This document shows positions 36,989 through 49,444 of a DNA stretch of 64,000 bases, in pieces. Below the pieces are notes generated by a model. That model ran no database searches. It was not told the DNA's origin and saw only the letters and a list, made by a program, of their open reading frames with translations. The stretch is from positions 14,668,481 through 14,732,480 of the forward strand of contig NW_019211454.1 of the NCBI RefSeq assembly GCF_002443255.2, given 5' to 3'. This stretch comes from Varroa destructor (Eukaryota > Arthropoda > Arachnida > Mesostigmata > Varroidae). Position 1 is the stretch's first letter. Each line of letters begins with the position of its first letter. A program made the translations under genes and the position numbers.

Positions 36989-38071
36989 ACAAGAACCTAC
37001 GTTACCCACACCACGTACACAGAGCCCGCCAAAATAGCCAAGACTTCGTCCCGCGTGGCGCAATATCGTTGATTTTCTCTAACAAATTATTAGATATATT
37101 GATTTACATTGAATCGTACGATTCTTTTTGGAGCTGCTCTCAGACGAATCTTTTTAATTTATCACGTTCGTTTTTGTGTATATTTGTTTTTGTGTATTGC
37201 GCAAATAAATTTCCCTTCCTTATTGGGGATTACCTCAACACATGATCAATGGCTTTGTTGTTATCGAGTTGGTGATACTTACCGCTACCAAATGGGATTC
37301 TTTCGATACGCTGCTGTAAATATCCATTATCTCCCATTAAATAGGCCGTTATCTCCCACAGTTTTTTCGTCATAAGTATACGCGAACGTTACGTCATTTT
37401 GTCCGTTCACCCGGGCACGGGTTCGGTAACAAACTATTTCACAAATGTCAACAAAAGGACTCCAGCCGTTAGAATATACGACAGCATACACATCAGTTTA
37501 GTGTAGCGAAGGAAGCACTTGCAGTTATTGCTCGTTCGCGAATCCTTCACGCTGGCTAGTTAAGAATGATGTGTACCACACGAGTTTTTGCAAAAAATCG
37601 TGGGTAGGCGCTTGAAGCGCCCCCTCCTATGATAACTATTGCCCATCTTTATATGAAACTTGTCAGGATTCGAATGAACGTCTACTTGGCAAAGATCGAT
37701 TGCTTACGCGAACAGCCACTTGACCCAGGGCTGGGGCTCTCATGCTTATCACGTTAGTTTTTTTGCTTAGGAATAATCTAGAAGAAGTATAGAGCATCGT
37801 AGTAGATACCGAACGAATGAACGATCTTTTCGCTCGTAAGTGATGATCTGTTCTGGCCTGTTGGAATGTGTTTATTATTATTACAAAAAACATACAGCTC
37901 AACCCACTTGCAAGATAAACGAAGCTGCCTTAATTTAAAATAGGTTTTTCTTTTTCTGAAGTTCACGTTTTTCTGAAGTGAATAAAATATGGCTTTCTGC
38001 TATTTTCAGGTGCCTGGTTCGTTAGGGAAAGTGAGCAAACAGGACTTCCCTCGAGGAATGAAAATTTTCAT

Positions 38072-38106
38072 CAATGATGTTGACGATAGGGAGTCAACAT
38101 ACATTG
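38072..38106. repeat. Inverted repeat, 13-bp arms with one bulge
   Basis: CAATGATGTTGAC (38072-38084), loop GATAGGGA, GTCAACATACATTG (38093-38106). The right arm has one extra A; every other position pairs. Confidence 0.8.
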
Positions 38107-41100
38107 AGGATTCAGAAGGGTATCACTAGTAAAGAGCAAAGAACGGATATATAGAGAACAAAATATAGGATTCAAATGCTTGTTAATCATCTTATTTGAT
38201 TCAATTTTGCCGTAATCGCCATAAGTTGTACTACTGTATATGCCAAATAGAGTCAATATTAAGGAAGTTCTCCAATATTATTTCCGATCTTGCTCGGAAT
38301 AGTTGCATCGAAAGCTAAGGCCTTTCCGAGCGGAGGCTAATCAGATCAAAGGCCTGTTTTTGGCTTGTGTTCCTCGTGAGTTTCAATTAAAAGAGAAGCA
38401 TGTATCAGCTTTACTTAAGGAAACTATGTCAATTTAGCTAAGGTTGATTGCGGCCCTCTGCTAATAGATACTTAGGAATCTGGTGTGAACCTATTTGACC
38501 TTTTGTTGCAACAGGAAAATTGTTGTGACTGATATAGGTCTGAGTACGAGTTTGAATTTATGGTTTACTATGAATGCTATAGGAAATGTAGAAAAACGGA
38601 CCAACGTTTGGAACAACAGTTTGTTTCGATCATCTGTATTCAGTGGCTATATTCGTTGTGAAGCGTAATGATTAGATGTTAAATACCAGTGTACCGTATT
38701 GACGTTGGTAACTAGATGGTAAAGAACTGGAATCGGATGTAGTGATTTGTTAATTAGATCCCGTTCGTAATAGCCAGGCCGCGTCTAACTCCGTTATCGA
38801 GTATAGCGAGCAGAAAGCCCTTTGTGACAACAAAAAAAAAAGGTAGACTATAGATGTTTCAAAGGGACAGTTAAGTATATCAGAAGATACTAAAAACTGC
38901 AATTTAGCTATTGTTATTATTGTATGTATTACCGACCCAGTAACTGTATGCCTGCGATTAAATATCAGTAAATGTTAAAATTTAAGACTCTAGCCATAAA
39001 CACTGCTCAGTTATTATAGGGTTTTTATGAGAATTCTGAAGAGGCACGATATTCATTTTTCAAATCTGCAGACAATGTCACAGAGACTTGCAAAACCTAG
39101 AAACCACAATACCGTTTATTATATATAGTGATAATAATTACAGTAATAATAATTATTTTTACTATTTCCCAGTTTTCAATCATAGTTCTATTGATTGACT
39201 TAAAATGCGCTAAGGCAATACACCCTTCGAATAGCCTTAATTCAATACAGGAAAATTCAATTAATATCAGAAAGTTATAGTTGTTCTGCAAGATTTTTAG
39301 ATTATAAATTAATAACTGAAATCGCCAACTATATGTGTGTATGTATATATACACACCAAAAATATAGTTTTTATACCCATCGCAACGCATTCTCAAGGTT
39401 TTTTTTTTTAGCGGATTTTGCAGTAAAGCAACGCAACTAGACTCATTGGAGATTAACTGTAGCAAGAACTTCCTTGAGATAATTCCGGAACAAGGTTTGT
39501 TCTGTTTTTCTGCCTACAAAACATGTAATCTCCAAGGAAACGTGTTACTTATTCAAAGAGAAATGGGTTTAGAAGACAGCGTTTCCACTAATCGAAAACG
39601 ATCTATAACGAAAAATAACAGTAACACATTTTTTATAAAATACATCCACAATTAATAAGCTTTTTGGCTGGGGCCATGTTGGGCACAGTTCCTGCAAAAA
39701 GGTTACATAGAGAAATAGTTTTGACAAAGCTAATTTTTTTTACCCACTTTTGATACGGTACATTTAAAACTCGACATTAACGCTTAATAGGGCATTTAGT
39801 TATTTTAGAGTTCTTTGAATACATTCTTTGTAATCTCCACAATATATAGGGAACATTGAAAAACTTATGGGAAATGACATTTCAGCAGGTTATTCTTCTT
39901 CTACAGGTTATTTTTGTCTTTCAAATAATTCCGTTGTGGAGAAAATAGCGTTGTCAATTTATCGGAAAAAAGCTAAACAAGCCTGAAATTCATTAGATGC
40001 TTTGGAGAAGGAAAACGTACAACTTCAGCCGAAGTATCAGTAAGCAACCAACGGAAATGTATTCTTTGTATTGTTTTCGTAAAACTGCTTAGAGCATTGA
40101 AGCATATTCTGAACGTGAGGTACCGCAGTTTTATTCACTCTACATCATCCTGTTTGAACAACGAAACGCTAAAGCCTAATGAAGATTTTTCCCGCTGAAA
40201 GCCAACTGTGACTTCATCAGTTATAATAGCCATGATAACTATTTATAAATTTACGCTTTTCGTTATAGTGACATGGTCGCATGAGCTAAATCTGTATCCT
40301 TATTACAGACTTCAGCGTTCCTTTTTGGTTTGGTCTGTCATCGCACCAATTATTACATCACCAACCTTCGGTATAAATTGTGCAATCTATTCCGATCAGC
40401 TCAACCACCAACGTCGATTAGGAAATGCGCTATAAGCGCCTAGCGAGCGTCCTTTCAGCGCTTTGGACATCACTTAAACTTCAGCACTTACTGTTCTTTG
40501 CTGAATGGGAACAACAATCGATTTTAACGGTGTTGGGCCACTGCCAGCGTATAACAAAGTCAAAATGGATAAATTTTTATTAGTATTGATGATAGGTAAA
40601 GCTGCTCCTAGATACCGCTTTCTTATCATTGCACCCTACAAAGTTACAGAACTTTGATCCGCTAATAAGATCTGCAAATTGGAACTTATTCAGCTGTCGA
40701 AATACATTTAGCTCAAAACGAAGTTACGCCCAATTCCGAATCTTCACGTATCCCTTCACTGATGTATGATTTGACCCCCCTTACCCTGATCGAGCGTTGA
40801 CAATCAATAACAAATCCCAGTAACGCGTCGTACTCCGTCGAGCCGCAGTCGCTATAACGAATAGGGGCTATTTCGTCGTTAGATTGATCGTCGTTGACTA
40901 ATAGTTGAGATTCATGGGTTAAGGTGGGGGGAAACAGAGAGGCCAGCTGTTGTAAGGCATCAACACGTGGGGAAATGCATCAGCGCACTAAAAGGAAAGG
41001 ATTTTACCAGCTTGTTGTATCTTCTGTCTCTATCGAATCTTCAATAGGGTTATTAGGTATAATGATAAGGGGATGCGCAATAGCTCAACGAAGCTGAGCG

Positions 41101-41775
41101 AATGCCTTCAAAACAACTGATGAATATAAGGATTTGGCGATGCGGGCCGACCTATGCGGCCTGCAGTCCTAGAGTGATACGCCTACAATGTGCTTGATCA
41201 CTGGCCAGCCTTCAGGATATCCAGGCGGTCGAGGAGAAATTTCACCCTTCGTTTCGTAAAATAAAGACGACTTGACTTGAGTAACCATTTAGGTGTTCTT
41301 GTCTTTATTTTAACTAGCTTTTTTAGGCAAGAAATTTGTTATAGATGGTTGATTCTTGCAAGATTATGTGCTGCTTATGTACATATTGTTCTTAATTATA
41401 TGTTTTCATTTGCTAATCATTAAAAACTATTATATCTATTGTTTATAAGAGATCTATCTGTGGACTATCGTTCACGGACATGGGGCCTGATTTTCAGATT
41501 TTGGCCCTCGCGCACAATCTTGATCAGCTTTTAACTGTTATATCAGCTAAACAATCTTTCGTAGCAATTGATTTTGTTAGAACACCATATTATTATAGCA
41601 TCGCCTCGTTTTTGTTTCCACGTTGGTGGGACTGGCAAAACGAACATATTTAGAGTAGGTGGACGTAGTTGCAATGACGACGGCAGCAGTTCGTTGATAC
41701 GGAAGGTATGGTAGACGAAGAATTGGCGCGCTCTATACGGTGTATCCTAGATACGAGCTAACTGGACAGCTTTGT

Positions 41776-41788
41776 GGGGGGGGGGGGG
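41776..41788 (+). repeat. G13 homopolymer
   Basis: Thirteen consecutive G residues in otherwise mixed sequence. Long G runs are rare compared with A or T runs, and a run of this length can take part in quadruplex structures. An assembly or sequencing length error is also common at such runs. Confidence 0.85.
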
Positions 41789-44700
41789 CAGCATTGTGTC
41801 ACGAGCGCGATAGCTTTCTATACATGAAAAGTAGCGCGGCAGGCTTGAATGATTGACGGGTAACGATTGTTCTATCAGTTGTGTCTTGCTTGCCATAGTG
41901 TACGACTGTGTCCGGGTTTTTCCGAGCCACGTGCAATAGCTTAAAAGCTATTTTTATGTTCTAAACTTCATCTGCAATTTATCAATCAACTGCAGGGGTA
42001 ATCGAAAGTTTGGATATGATCGAACGCAATAAAATGCGCAAAACATTTCGCAACTGATATTAGACAGATGCATCAGTTCAAAGCGTTTGTCCCGAACGAT
42101 TACTACGCAACCGTGAAAGGAATAATATCACAGCGGATTTAAATCAAGTATGTCGTTCTTGCTAGAAAAACAACGATTTCGAAAGGGCTAGAGAAACTAA
42201 ATGAGAAATCGGTTTCAGACATCTTGTTCTGGTAATTTTCAACGTGCAACATCATTGGTCCTAATCAATCCACCATAATCATTAAGTACGTTGTTTTCAT
42301 GTTTACTTTTTGAACAGACTGTTTACAATCAGACTTGCCCCACGAGGGCTATCACAGCCCTTAGCCTAATTTAATGAAAAAATACAATGATTTTGTAGAC
42401 TTCCGGCGCACAGTCAACTTCGAAAGTTGCCAGTTAACGAACTGGACGGTATACGTATAAAGCTAATACTAATCATAACTAGCTACTAATATTTAAGATT
42501 TCCTGGATAGATTTTCTAGTTAATTAATATCGTATAGGGGTTGCAATGAACCCAGTTGGAATCGTTAGCTTGCGGGCAACGATTTTTTCAGTTAAGTCGG
42601 CTATATAAAATCTAGAGTAAATGATCATGACATTACAGTTCAGGATAATTTAATTTGTAAAAATTGCTACGCTCATGTTATTATACCATAAATTAGATGG
42701 ATCGCAGTCGGTACGAGAGATTTGACACTTCGTATAGCGACCTGTGTACGCGTACGATTAAAGGCTTCGATCAGAACGAAGGAATCATTTATGGAAAAAA
42801 CAATAGTGAGTTTATTTGCTTTAAGGGCTAAAATTTTGCCATAACTGAACGACAACTTTTCTACAAAGCAACTAAACAGCTACGGGAATGTGTGAACCAT
42901 TCTGGCTGGCCGGTAAGGACGGTGTCTAATGCAGGTTCAGTTAGAAATCGGCCGATCAATTAGAGCGACGTTAAAATGGACAGGGCGATGGCCAAAATAC
43001 ACTCTGCCGATCTGTTTCAAGAAGTTATTTCTCAGTAATTATTATGGAACGATAATTATACCTGGTGGTTAATTTTAGACGCCGCCGGGACAACCAGTTT
43101 ATCTATTTTGCAGAAACTTTGTGGAAGGTGGCGCAATTTTTTGTGGGTCGATAGTATCTAGTGAAAGCCCGTTAAATTGCGCGAATACACAATCCTACGC
43201 ATTACTGATGCATTGTTAACGTGATTGTTAGCGGGAACTTTTCTCTCACCCTGACGCACGCTAATGGCTGTTGCTAGAGGAGGCATTTACGAGCCTGTCA
43301 GTGACTACGGATACCGCCGGTAGATCACTTCCTGTATCCGACGTGCTTGAACCACACTGTTCAAAATACAGTACAATAACGTTTACGACGCAAAGGACAA
43401 GGGGTGACTGTGTTAGTTACGTATGTGCGGCTGTTTTTGATATCAAGTGGACCTTTATCTAAGCTGTTTTGTGTCGTCGTGAACTTAGGCGTGTGCCGAT
43501 AGACAATAGCTGGCTGCGTCTAGCGAAATTTCGGATTATCGGACTGTTGGCAAACGCAAAAAGAATACACGCAAAAAACCCAACACAGGTAACATTACAC
43601 GAATGTTTCTCACGCGTTTTTATCTTACATGATTAAGTCCGTATAAATTTAGCTTGCGCCATACCTGGTCTACGGGAGCCGATCGCACTGCGAAGAAATG
43701 ACGCTGAAGACTCGGATCGTAACGAGAAACAAATTAATTAAGTGTTCCCTTCTGCAAAACATGTGCTAAGATATAAACTTAGCCTTTCTATTACGGTAAG
43801 TCGTGTAGGAGATTACATATGCATTATGTGTACTGATAACGTTATATGGGTTATCGAATTATCAAATTGGAATTCAGTTGAAAACGCGTATCCGATTATA
43901 GGTATTGTAAAGCAGTGGAAGCACCATCGTCTTAAATTGGTGCACTTATCTCTATCAGTAGCGAATTTATTGGACGCGAAAAGGGGAACTACATGTGTCC
44001 AATTTTCTATAGAAGTCCCCTTTCGTTAGAATCGTAAAAATGTCTGTGGTAAAGAAGAGTAGTAAGCTGTTCATGTGAGACCGAGCATCAAAAGGCGGCG
44101 TTAGGGCGTTGGTACTGTCGTTAGATACTGGTTGTAATGATATTTTTTCCGCGTCACCTTAAGGTATAAATGTTCATCAACAGATTCAGTCTATGTGACG
44201 TTTGGCGAGTAAAGAAGTTCGGTTGAGATTTATCGATCGCTTTTCGATATTTAGCGAAGATCCCGTTCGTCGTGAAGAGCGCTCCCGATGATATCTGACA
44301 GTATATGAGAAATATCTTACATTACTGGGCTCAAGAATCAACGATACGTAAACCTTCGAATACTACCAATCGGCTGATCAATTTCAATCATAAAGTAGTT
44401 GTTGTCAAACTTGCTAAAAATAACTGGGAAAAATAGCTTTTAGCAATTTTTACTCCGGTCAAAATCGCTTTTAGAATGTACAGAATGGGTACTATATGAA
44501 AAGAAATAGTACTGGCTAAGCTGATCCGGTAAACAAGTGCGTCCAAAAGGGAAAAGCCGGAACGCACAACTATCAACAAATGATTTTTTGTTATCTCCTT
44601 GTTAACTGAAGATATATATAATGGCTTAGGTGATAATAACTGACATGCTACAATAGCGGCCGATGTAGCTGAGATAAATAAACGCGTCCTAATTTATGGA

Positions 44701-45577
44701 AAGAAACATCGCACCGGCGATAGCTAAGCTTATTAAAATTCTATTTACTAATTCGGCTTCACCGGTCGGACCGACGGCTCGTCCTGCGCAATCGTCACGA
44801 GGATCGTCAGCATATATTCAGCCGTATATCATCGATTTCGTGTGTTTTTTTTGTGTACGAGCGTAGTGCGTCAGTCAGAAGATCAAACGCTGAACAGAAG
44901 CGGCATGTCTTACTGACTGCCAGGTGTTAGTAAACTATACGACCGTTTACTCTTTCTTCTTGTCGTAGCTCCAGAAAGAGACTTTCTCCTATTGGCATAG
45001 CTGTCGCAGGCATAAATATTACAGCATCAAGGCGTGTGTCCTTGTCGACCCTATCGTTATGTAGGATATTAGCTAGTACCCACTGAACTACCCATTGAAC
45101 CAATGGGCGACAAAGGAAAATATTTCGACAAAAAATTGTGAACGGTTAGCTTTATGTGTGAGTGTAAAGCTACGTTAATTGTGCACCTGTAGTGTCTAAC
45201 CACGTACTTGCACACGTATCATTTGTCTAAATAAACTATTCGGTACCTGCTCGGCAGATAGTGACTCATGCTGCGCATTTCCGTTGTTAAATAATGTCCC
45301 CTTTATGCGTAAGTAACTGCAGGACGCATATGCCACAGCATCTTTTGTCATTGTTGGAGCGCAGCAGACGTCTGTTTCAGCAATAAGTGTTTACGATCCT
45401 GGCGCTTGAGTACGGCGTAACAATAATAATGTGCGAGGTCAATTCGCTTTGTACGGAAAGGCCAGCATTTAGCATCCGTGGAAGCGTACCTAAAGCATAT
45501 GAAATTTGTGTAATAGCGCTTATGGCCGATCAAAGCATTTCTGAATCTGACGGTCTCTATCTTCCGTTAGGTATGTT

Positions 45578-45826
45578 ATGTTACACTCATGCAGCGTTCT
45601 GATGGCGAGGGCCGGCAAGGGCAGCGGAGAGATGTTTGAGGGAAAGGGAAGCCACACTCAGGAGAACGGGCCGCACTCCTTCGTTGGTGTCCTGACGGAT
45701 CTCCGGCCGGCTAAAGTTACTTACATCAGCCCAGACCGCTATCACTTCGCCGTCTGGCGCCGACTTGGCGGTCACGGCGTGCGCTTAACCGCAGCACAGT
45801 TACGATTCTGTTCGAGTGGACCATAG
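45578..45826 (+). CDS. GC-rich coding-like ORF, possible terminal exon
   Basis: A sharp GC-rich pocket in AT-rich surroundings. The plus frame (ATG at 45578, second ATG at 45602, stop ending at 45826) has many C- or G-ending codons and a lower GC at second positions, the usual coding signature. It encodes a Gly-rich, charged start (ARAGKGSGEMFEGKG), then HSFVGVLTDLRPAKVTY and YHFAVWRRLGGHG. An acceptor-like CATGCAG precedes position 45598, so this may be a final exon. An AATAAA lies at 46308-46313, a plausible 3'UTR distance. The family is not recognised; the VTYISP...YHFAVW part is faintly beta-barrel-like, but I would not name a domain. The minus strand has a perfect GTAAGT after about 19 codons, a competing reading. 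Confidence 0.3.
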   Translation: MLHSCSVLMARAGKGSGEMFEGKGSHTQENGPHSFVGVLTDLRPAKVTYISPDRYHFAVWRRLGGHGVRLTAAQLRFCSSGP

Positions 45827-45965
45827 ATTTGTCTAATTAACTGTTCAAACGACGTAATCCCAACATGTTAATCGAGCAATCAGCCAACATCATTATGTAA
45901 AGGGTTTTGGGCGAAAGAAGCGGCTCGGTGAACCACTTAGATCCACTGGGAAAAAATCATTGTTT

Positions 45966-45992
45966 CGTGCTTTCGAAGCACGGAAGTGCTTC
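45966..45992. repeat. Two overlapping, mutually exclusive hairpins
   Basis: CGTGCTT-TCG-AAGCACG (45966-45982) is one perfect 7-bp hairpin. GAAGCAC-GGAA-GTGCTTC (45975-45992) is another that reuses the right arm of the first. Both cannot form at once in one strand, so the segment is an alternating three-arm structure. It lies about 140 bases after the stop of the candidate terminal exon, so it could be in its 3'UTR. Confidence 0.7.
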
Positions 45993-46307
45993 TGCGCTTA
46001 GTAAAGGCTGGAAACGATAGCCAGTAACAGTGTTCTGAAGATAACGTGAGAAAGTTTGGGGTGCTCATCATCATTTGCTAAGTTCTTGAAGCTTCTCGAT
46101 TATAGCCACTGTGCCAACAATGAGCAAACGATATAGTCTGGCACGAGGACGAAAAACAATTACAATGAGGCCCGTGTGAAAGTAGAAAAACAAGCAGTGT
46201 AACTTCGTTCAAGTAACAGGCGTCGACTAGAAGAACAGCAAAGTAGAGGTTACGGAAGACTATGAAATTTTGTAACGTATTAGTAATACCAAAGAAAGAG
46301 ACAAATC

Positions 46308-46313
46308 AATAAA
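46308..46313 (+). promoter_or_regulatory. AATAAA, possible poly(A) signal
   Basis: Canonical hexamer about 480 bases after the stop at 45826, with an A-rich sequence following. AATAAA is frequent by chance in AT-rich DNA, so the assignment rests only on position. Confidence 0.2.
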
Positions 46314-47276
46314 ACAAACTATCTAACAGTGATTAAGGGAAGATTGACAGCGATGTGTAAACCAGAGGATATCGATAAAAAGAGACACGGAAGAAAAAAC
46401 CTGTTAACAAACGGCAAACCCCACTGATGACGGATTCCCATCATACACATCAGGGTGAGTATGTAAGCCTCGTCAATCAATGGGTTACCGTAGCGGGCCG
46501 CACCCGTTTCCCTATTTTCAGCAGGTCCTGTCGTAACAGAAGTCAATCAATATTATACCTACCGTTTGCTAGTTCACCAGTAAAACAATCTAGCAAATTT
46601 AGTTTCAGACTTTTTGTGCAATATATCATAGCTATGGAAAAATGAAGAATGTCTAATGACAAACTGTGGTTTGTTTGTGTACGTATTTAAGGTAAGCACA
46701 GCCTACGTCGAACGTCTGAACTTTTCCAACCGTAAAAATCGGGGCTCGAGCAGACCAATGGTAACTTATCAAAGCATTACTTAAGAATGAGTTAAATATT
46801 TTATTTAAAGAAGAACGCGGTTTGCAATTATAGACAGGCTGAATTCTATGCTTGTAGCCTCAGCAAGTATAAGCCTCATTATTCAAACCGGTTTAATACC
46901 TGTATATGCAAACAGAACACCGATTAAGAAAACAAACTACCCAAAGATGCTTTTCACTGAACAATTCGTATTTCTTTCACTTCGAAATATGGACTTTTTT
47001 CAATACAAAAAACGTATTGGTTCATCGACGTAAATAGCCCCTAGGCATACGCTTTATATTTAACAAAAAATACGTGACGACATCTGTGACTCGTGGAAAT
47101 AGTCTTTCAGACTTTGTTTTGACCAGAACTAAACATGATATATGCTCAGTATATTTATATTCACGTGCCTTATACGTGTATATGCGTGATGTGCAAACCA
47201 ATTAAAATTATATATACATATATATTCAAGGAAAAGCAACCAAACGGCACAAATCATTGTAGAAGGTAGAAAGAGG

Positions 47277-47308
47277 GCGGCGAAGATAAATCCATCTACA
47301 TCGCCGCC
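47277..47308. repeat. Inverted repeat, GGCGGCGA arms with inner AGAT/ATCT
   Basis: GGCGGCGA-AGAT pairs with ATCT-ACA-TCGCCGCC around a 5-base interior (AAATCC region), with a small asymmetric bulge. The GC-rich arms stand out in AT-rich surroundings. Confidence 0.75.
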
Positions 47309-47656
47309 TCCAAAAATGAATGCAGAAAGAATGATTAGAAAAACGTTGCATTAGCTCTATATATATTTAGCTTTTCAGGAAAAGTCTGTGTTGGAAGAGA
47401 AAAGGTTATTCTTTCAATCGTTATTTTCTATAGTCTTAGGCTCTCAGAAGGTTGCACGGGCTAGGCCTGCTATAATCAGCAAAGATATGAAATGAATATG
47501 ACAGTCTGGCTGCTGTGTGCGTTTATTTTTGCACTTGACAAAACTAATAGGATTATTTGTTTCTCTATTAATTATAACTAACTCCACAACGAATGTTTTG
47601 TTACTATATATTTTAAATAATGGCGCCATTTAGCTGCTTCTGGTAATCTGACAAAA

Positions 47657-47689
47657 CGTGCTATTTGTTAGCTCTTAACAAATAGCACG
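47657..47689. repeat. Perfect inverted repeat, 14-bp arms, 5-base loop
   Basis: CGTGCTATTTGTTA (47657-47670), loop GCTCT, TAACAAATAGCACG (47676-47689). No mismatch. Confidence 0.92.
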
Positions 47690-49096
47690 CCTCGGACTCA
47701 TTACCCAGATAATAGTGCCGTACCACGTTTCATCTGTACGAGCCAGCTGGGCCGGAAAGAGGGAGGCTTGTGCGGGTCGATTTGAGCCATTAACAAATAC
47801 GCTCAGAGTTTCTCACTTTACTTTCTTTTATCTTTTTACTTTTTATGCTCAGAGTTCACATTAAATCTCTGATTCAAAACAGATGCAGACTCTTATATAT
47901 TCGAATAATTGTTAAAATTGAGCCGCCATTATGAATTCTCTATGTAGCTGCCCTATCGTTCTTTAGGTACATAAATGTTTGTTTTTTTTTTTTACATATC
48001 TTTAGGCAGGTGACGTTAGTTAACATCAGAGATGTACCAATAGTACCATTGTAAACGATCCCCGATGTCTAAGGAAATGCATGTCAGACTAAAACGTGAA
48101 ACACTCAACACGCGTATTATTAGGGAGAACTCCTAAAAGTTGAAGATTCGTTGAGTTACGCTGAAACCCTTGTACGATTCAACGCAGAACGCGTGCTGTC
48201 TACTCGAGTTGTTGAAAATGTGTATTTGCTTTAATTACATTATCGATACGTTGCTGAAATAGAGTTAATGACGACGTAGTAGTACGTAAACGTGCAATTT
48301 CACATGTCATCGTGCATGCGTTGATTAGATCCAAGTGGCGATACTGATATTGACCCTTAATGAATTTACGTCTTTGTGGGACTCAGTGATTTGATACGCT
48401 TTCGGCTAAGGTTTGCTACTCGTGTAGATTTGACCGTCATTATTACCTAGGTGTTGAAATGACAGTTGTGCCTTAGTGTTCGTCGGGTTCGATATGTCAA
48501 ACATTTTGCACCAATTCTACACTATTATTATTACTGGGTATTAGGAACTCCGGTCAATATATAGATAGTACAACGTAAAGCATTCAGATAACGCGCACCG
48601 TACAAGTATAGCTCGTGCATACATTTACGAATGAATGATGACGCCAGTATATTGGTATCTATATATATGCTCCATTGATGGAGTCCATTTTTACCAAAAT
48701 TGTTCCAGGACCGAATCGTGTCTATAATATTACGTGTTATTTAACATACGTGGTTGTAAAAACTTTCTTTTAAAATATAAAATGCAGTTGTAGGTTTTCT
48801 ATGTACATGTTTGGATATAAGTTAGGTATTTCTTCAGGTTTCGCTATTATAAATCTACTACCGCTTAAAAGCGCATCTAACAAATGTGCCGTTCAAGTAA
48901 GAAAATGTATTCCTTTTATGACGTATTGTAATTTCAATAGGAAGCAATAAAAACGGATGATTACGGGGCGCATGTTATGAGTTGGACCGATCGAGGGTAC
49001 CAGTCGAAGCACCGTAATTCAATATCGTGCCAATAAACTGACACCAAGCTAGAAGGCAGGTAGGTAATTCATATAATCACTGCTCAAATCCGTCAA

Positions 49097-49444
49097 TCAA
49101 ATAGCATAAAATGTTAGTAGTCCGACAGCGACCAACTTTTTTTCACCTGACAATGCTGGCCTGCAGCCCAGGCCAGCATTGTCAGGCCATCTGCCAGTGT
49201 AGGGTCCTAAAAGGGCCATTATGAAAGTCGGCCGATGCGTTTCCAATATGACCGCAAAATTATCGTGGCCTGGGCATAAATGCAAGCTAACTCCGGCTAG
49301 GTCATATAACGTTCGGATGAAAGCATTTATGAGAACTGTTTGTATGCAACGATCTAACTGGGGACGCATTTCTGGAAGCACGAACAGCTGGAAATAACCT
49401 TCATGTATTCTAGATGAAGCTAGACGCATTACGACGACGCGCAT
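49097..49444 (-). CDS. Unrecognised 115-codon ORF with embedded palindrome
   Basis: The minus-strand frame starts at ATG (49444) and stops at 49097. The peptide has balanced composition: an early VVVMRLASS, a mid-part with FQLFVLPEMRPQLDRC and TLYDLAGVSLHLCPGHDN, and a C-terminal GLLTFYAI. It looks more protein-like than most chance frames, and no other frame over this stretch is comparable. The perfect 17-bp inverted repeat at 49146-49186 falls near its C-terminus and encodes a self-mirrored peptide part, so the end of the frame may be a later insertion or duplication. No domain recognised. A single-exon gene, an exon and chance are all possible. Confidence 0.25.
   Translation of the reverse strand: MRVVVMRLASSRIHEGYFQLFVLPEMRPQLDRCIQTVLINAFIRTLYDLAGVSLHLCPGHDNFAVILETHRPTFIMALLGPYTGRWPDNAGLGCRPALSGEKKLVAVGLLTFYAI
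49146..49186. repeat. Perfect inverted repeat, 17-bp arms, 7-base loop
   Basis: CCTGACAATGCTGGCCT (49146-49162), loop GCAGCCC, AGGCCAGCATTGTCAGG (49170-49186). All 17 positions pair and the arms are about 60% GC in AT-rich DNA. It lies inside the minus-strand open frame at 49097-49444. Confidence 0.95.

Larger units (their letters stand above)
36989..45577. other. No firm gene; 8.6 kb AT-rich DNA
   Basis: Frames of up to 122 codons exist (39097-39465 minus) but are Ile, Asn and Tyr-rich in the way AT-rich DNA produces by chance and have no support. A GTAAGT donor inside a 95-codon plus frame at 43742-44029 lacks an acceptor partner. A small inverted repeat (43978-43989 with 44014-44023) sits at the end of that frame. 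Otherwise only homopolymers and simple repeats. Confidence 0.5.
46314..49096. other. No gene seen; AT-rich DNA
   Basis: Frames are below about 70 codons with no splice or start support. The segment contains the hairpins listed at 47277 and 47657 and a T12 run at 47982-47993. Confidence 0.5.

Noticed and set aside
39097..39465. 122-codon minus-strand frame
   Set aside because: The peptide is dominated by Ile, Tyr, Asn and Lys from simple AT-rich sequence, including a stretch derived from a TAATAATTA-type repeat.
43264..43320. Short ATG frame with a GTAGAT donor-like end
   Set aside because: Only 19 codons, weak donor and no other signal.
43742..44029. 95-codon plus-strand frame containing a GTAAGT
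   Set aside because: Starts at GTG, the donor would leave a very short exon without an acceptor, and the amino acid make-up is what AT-rich DNA gives.
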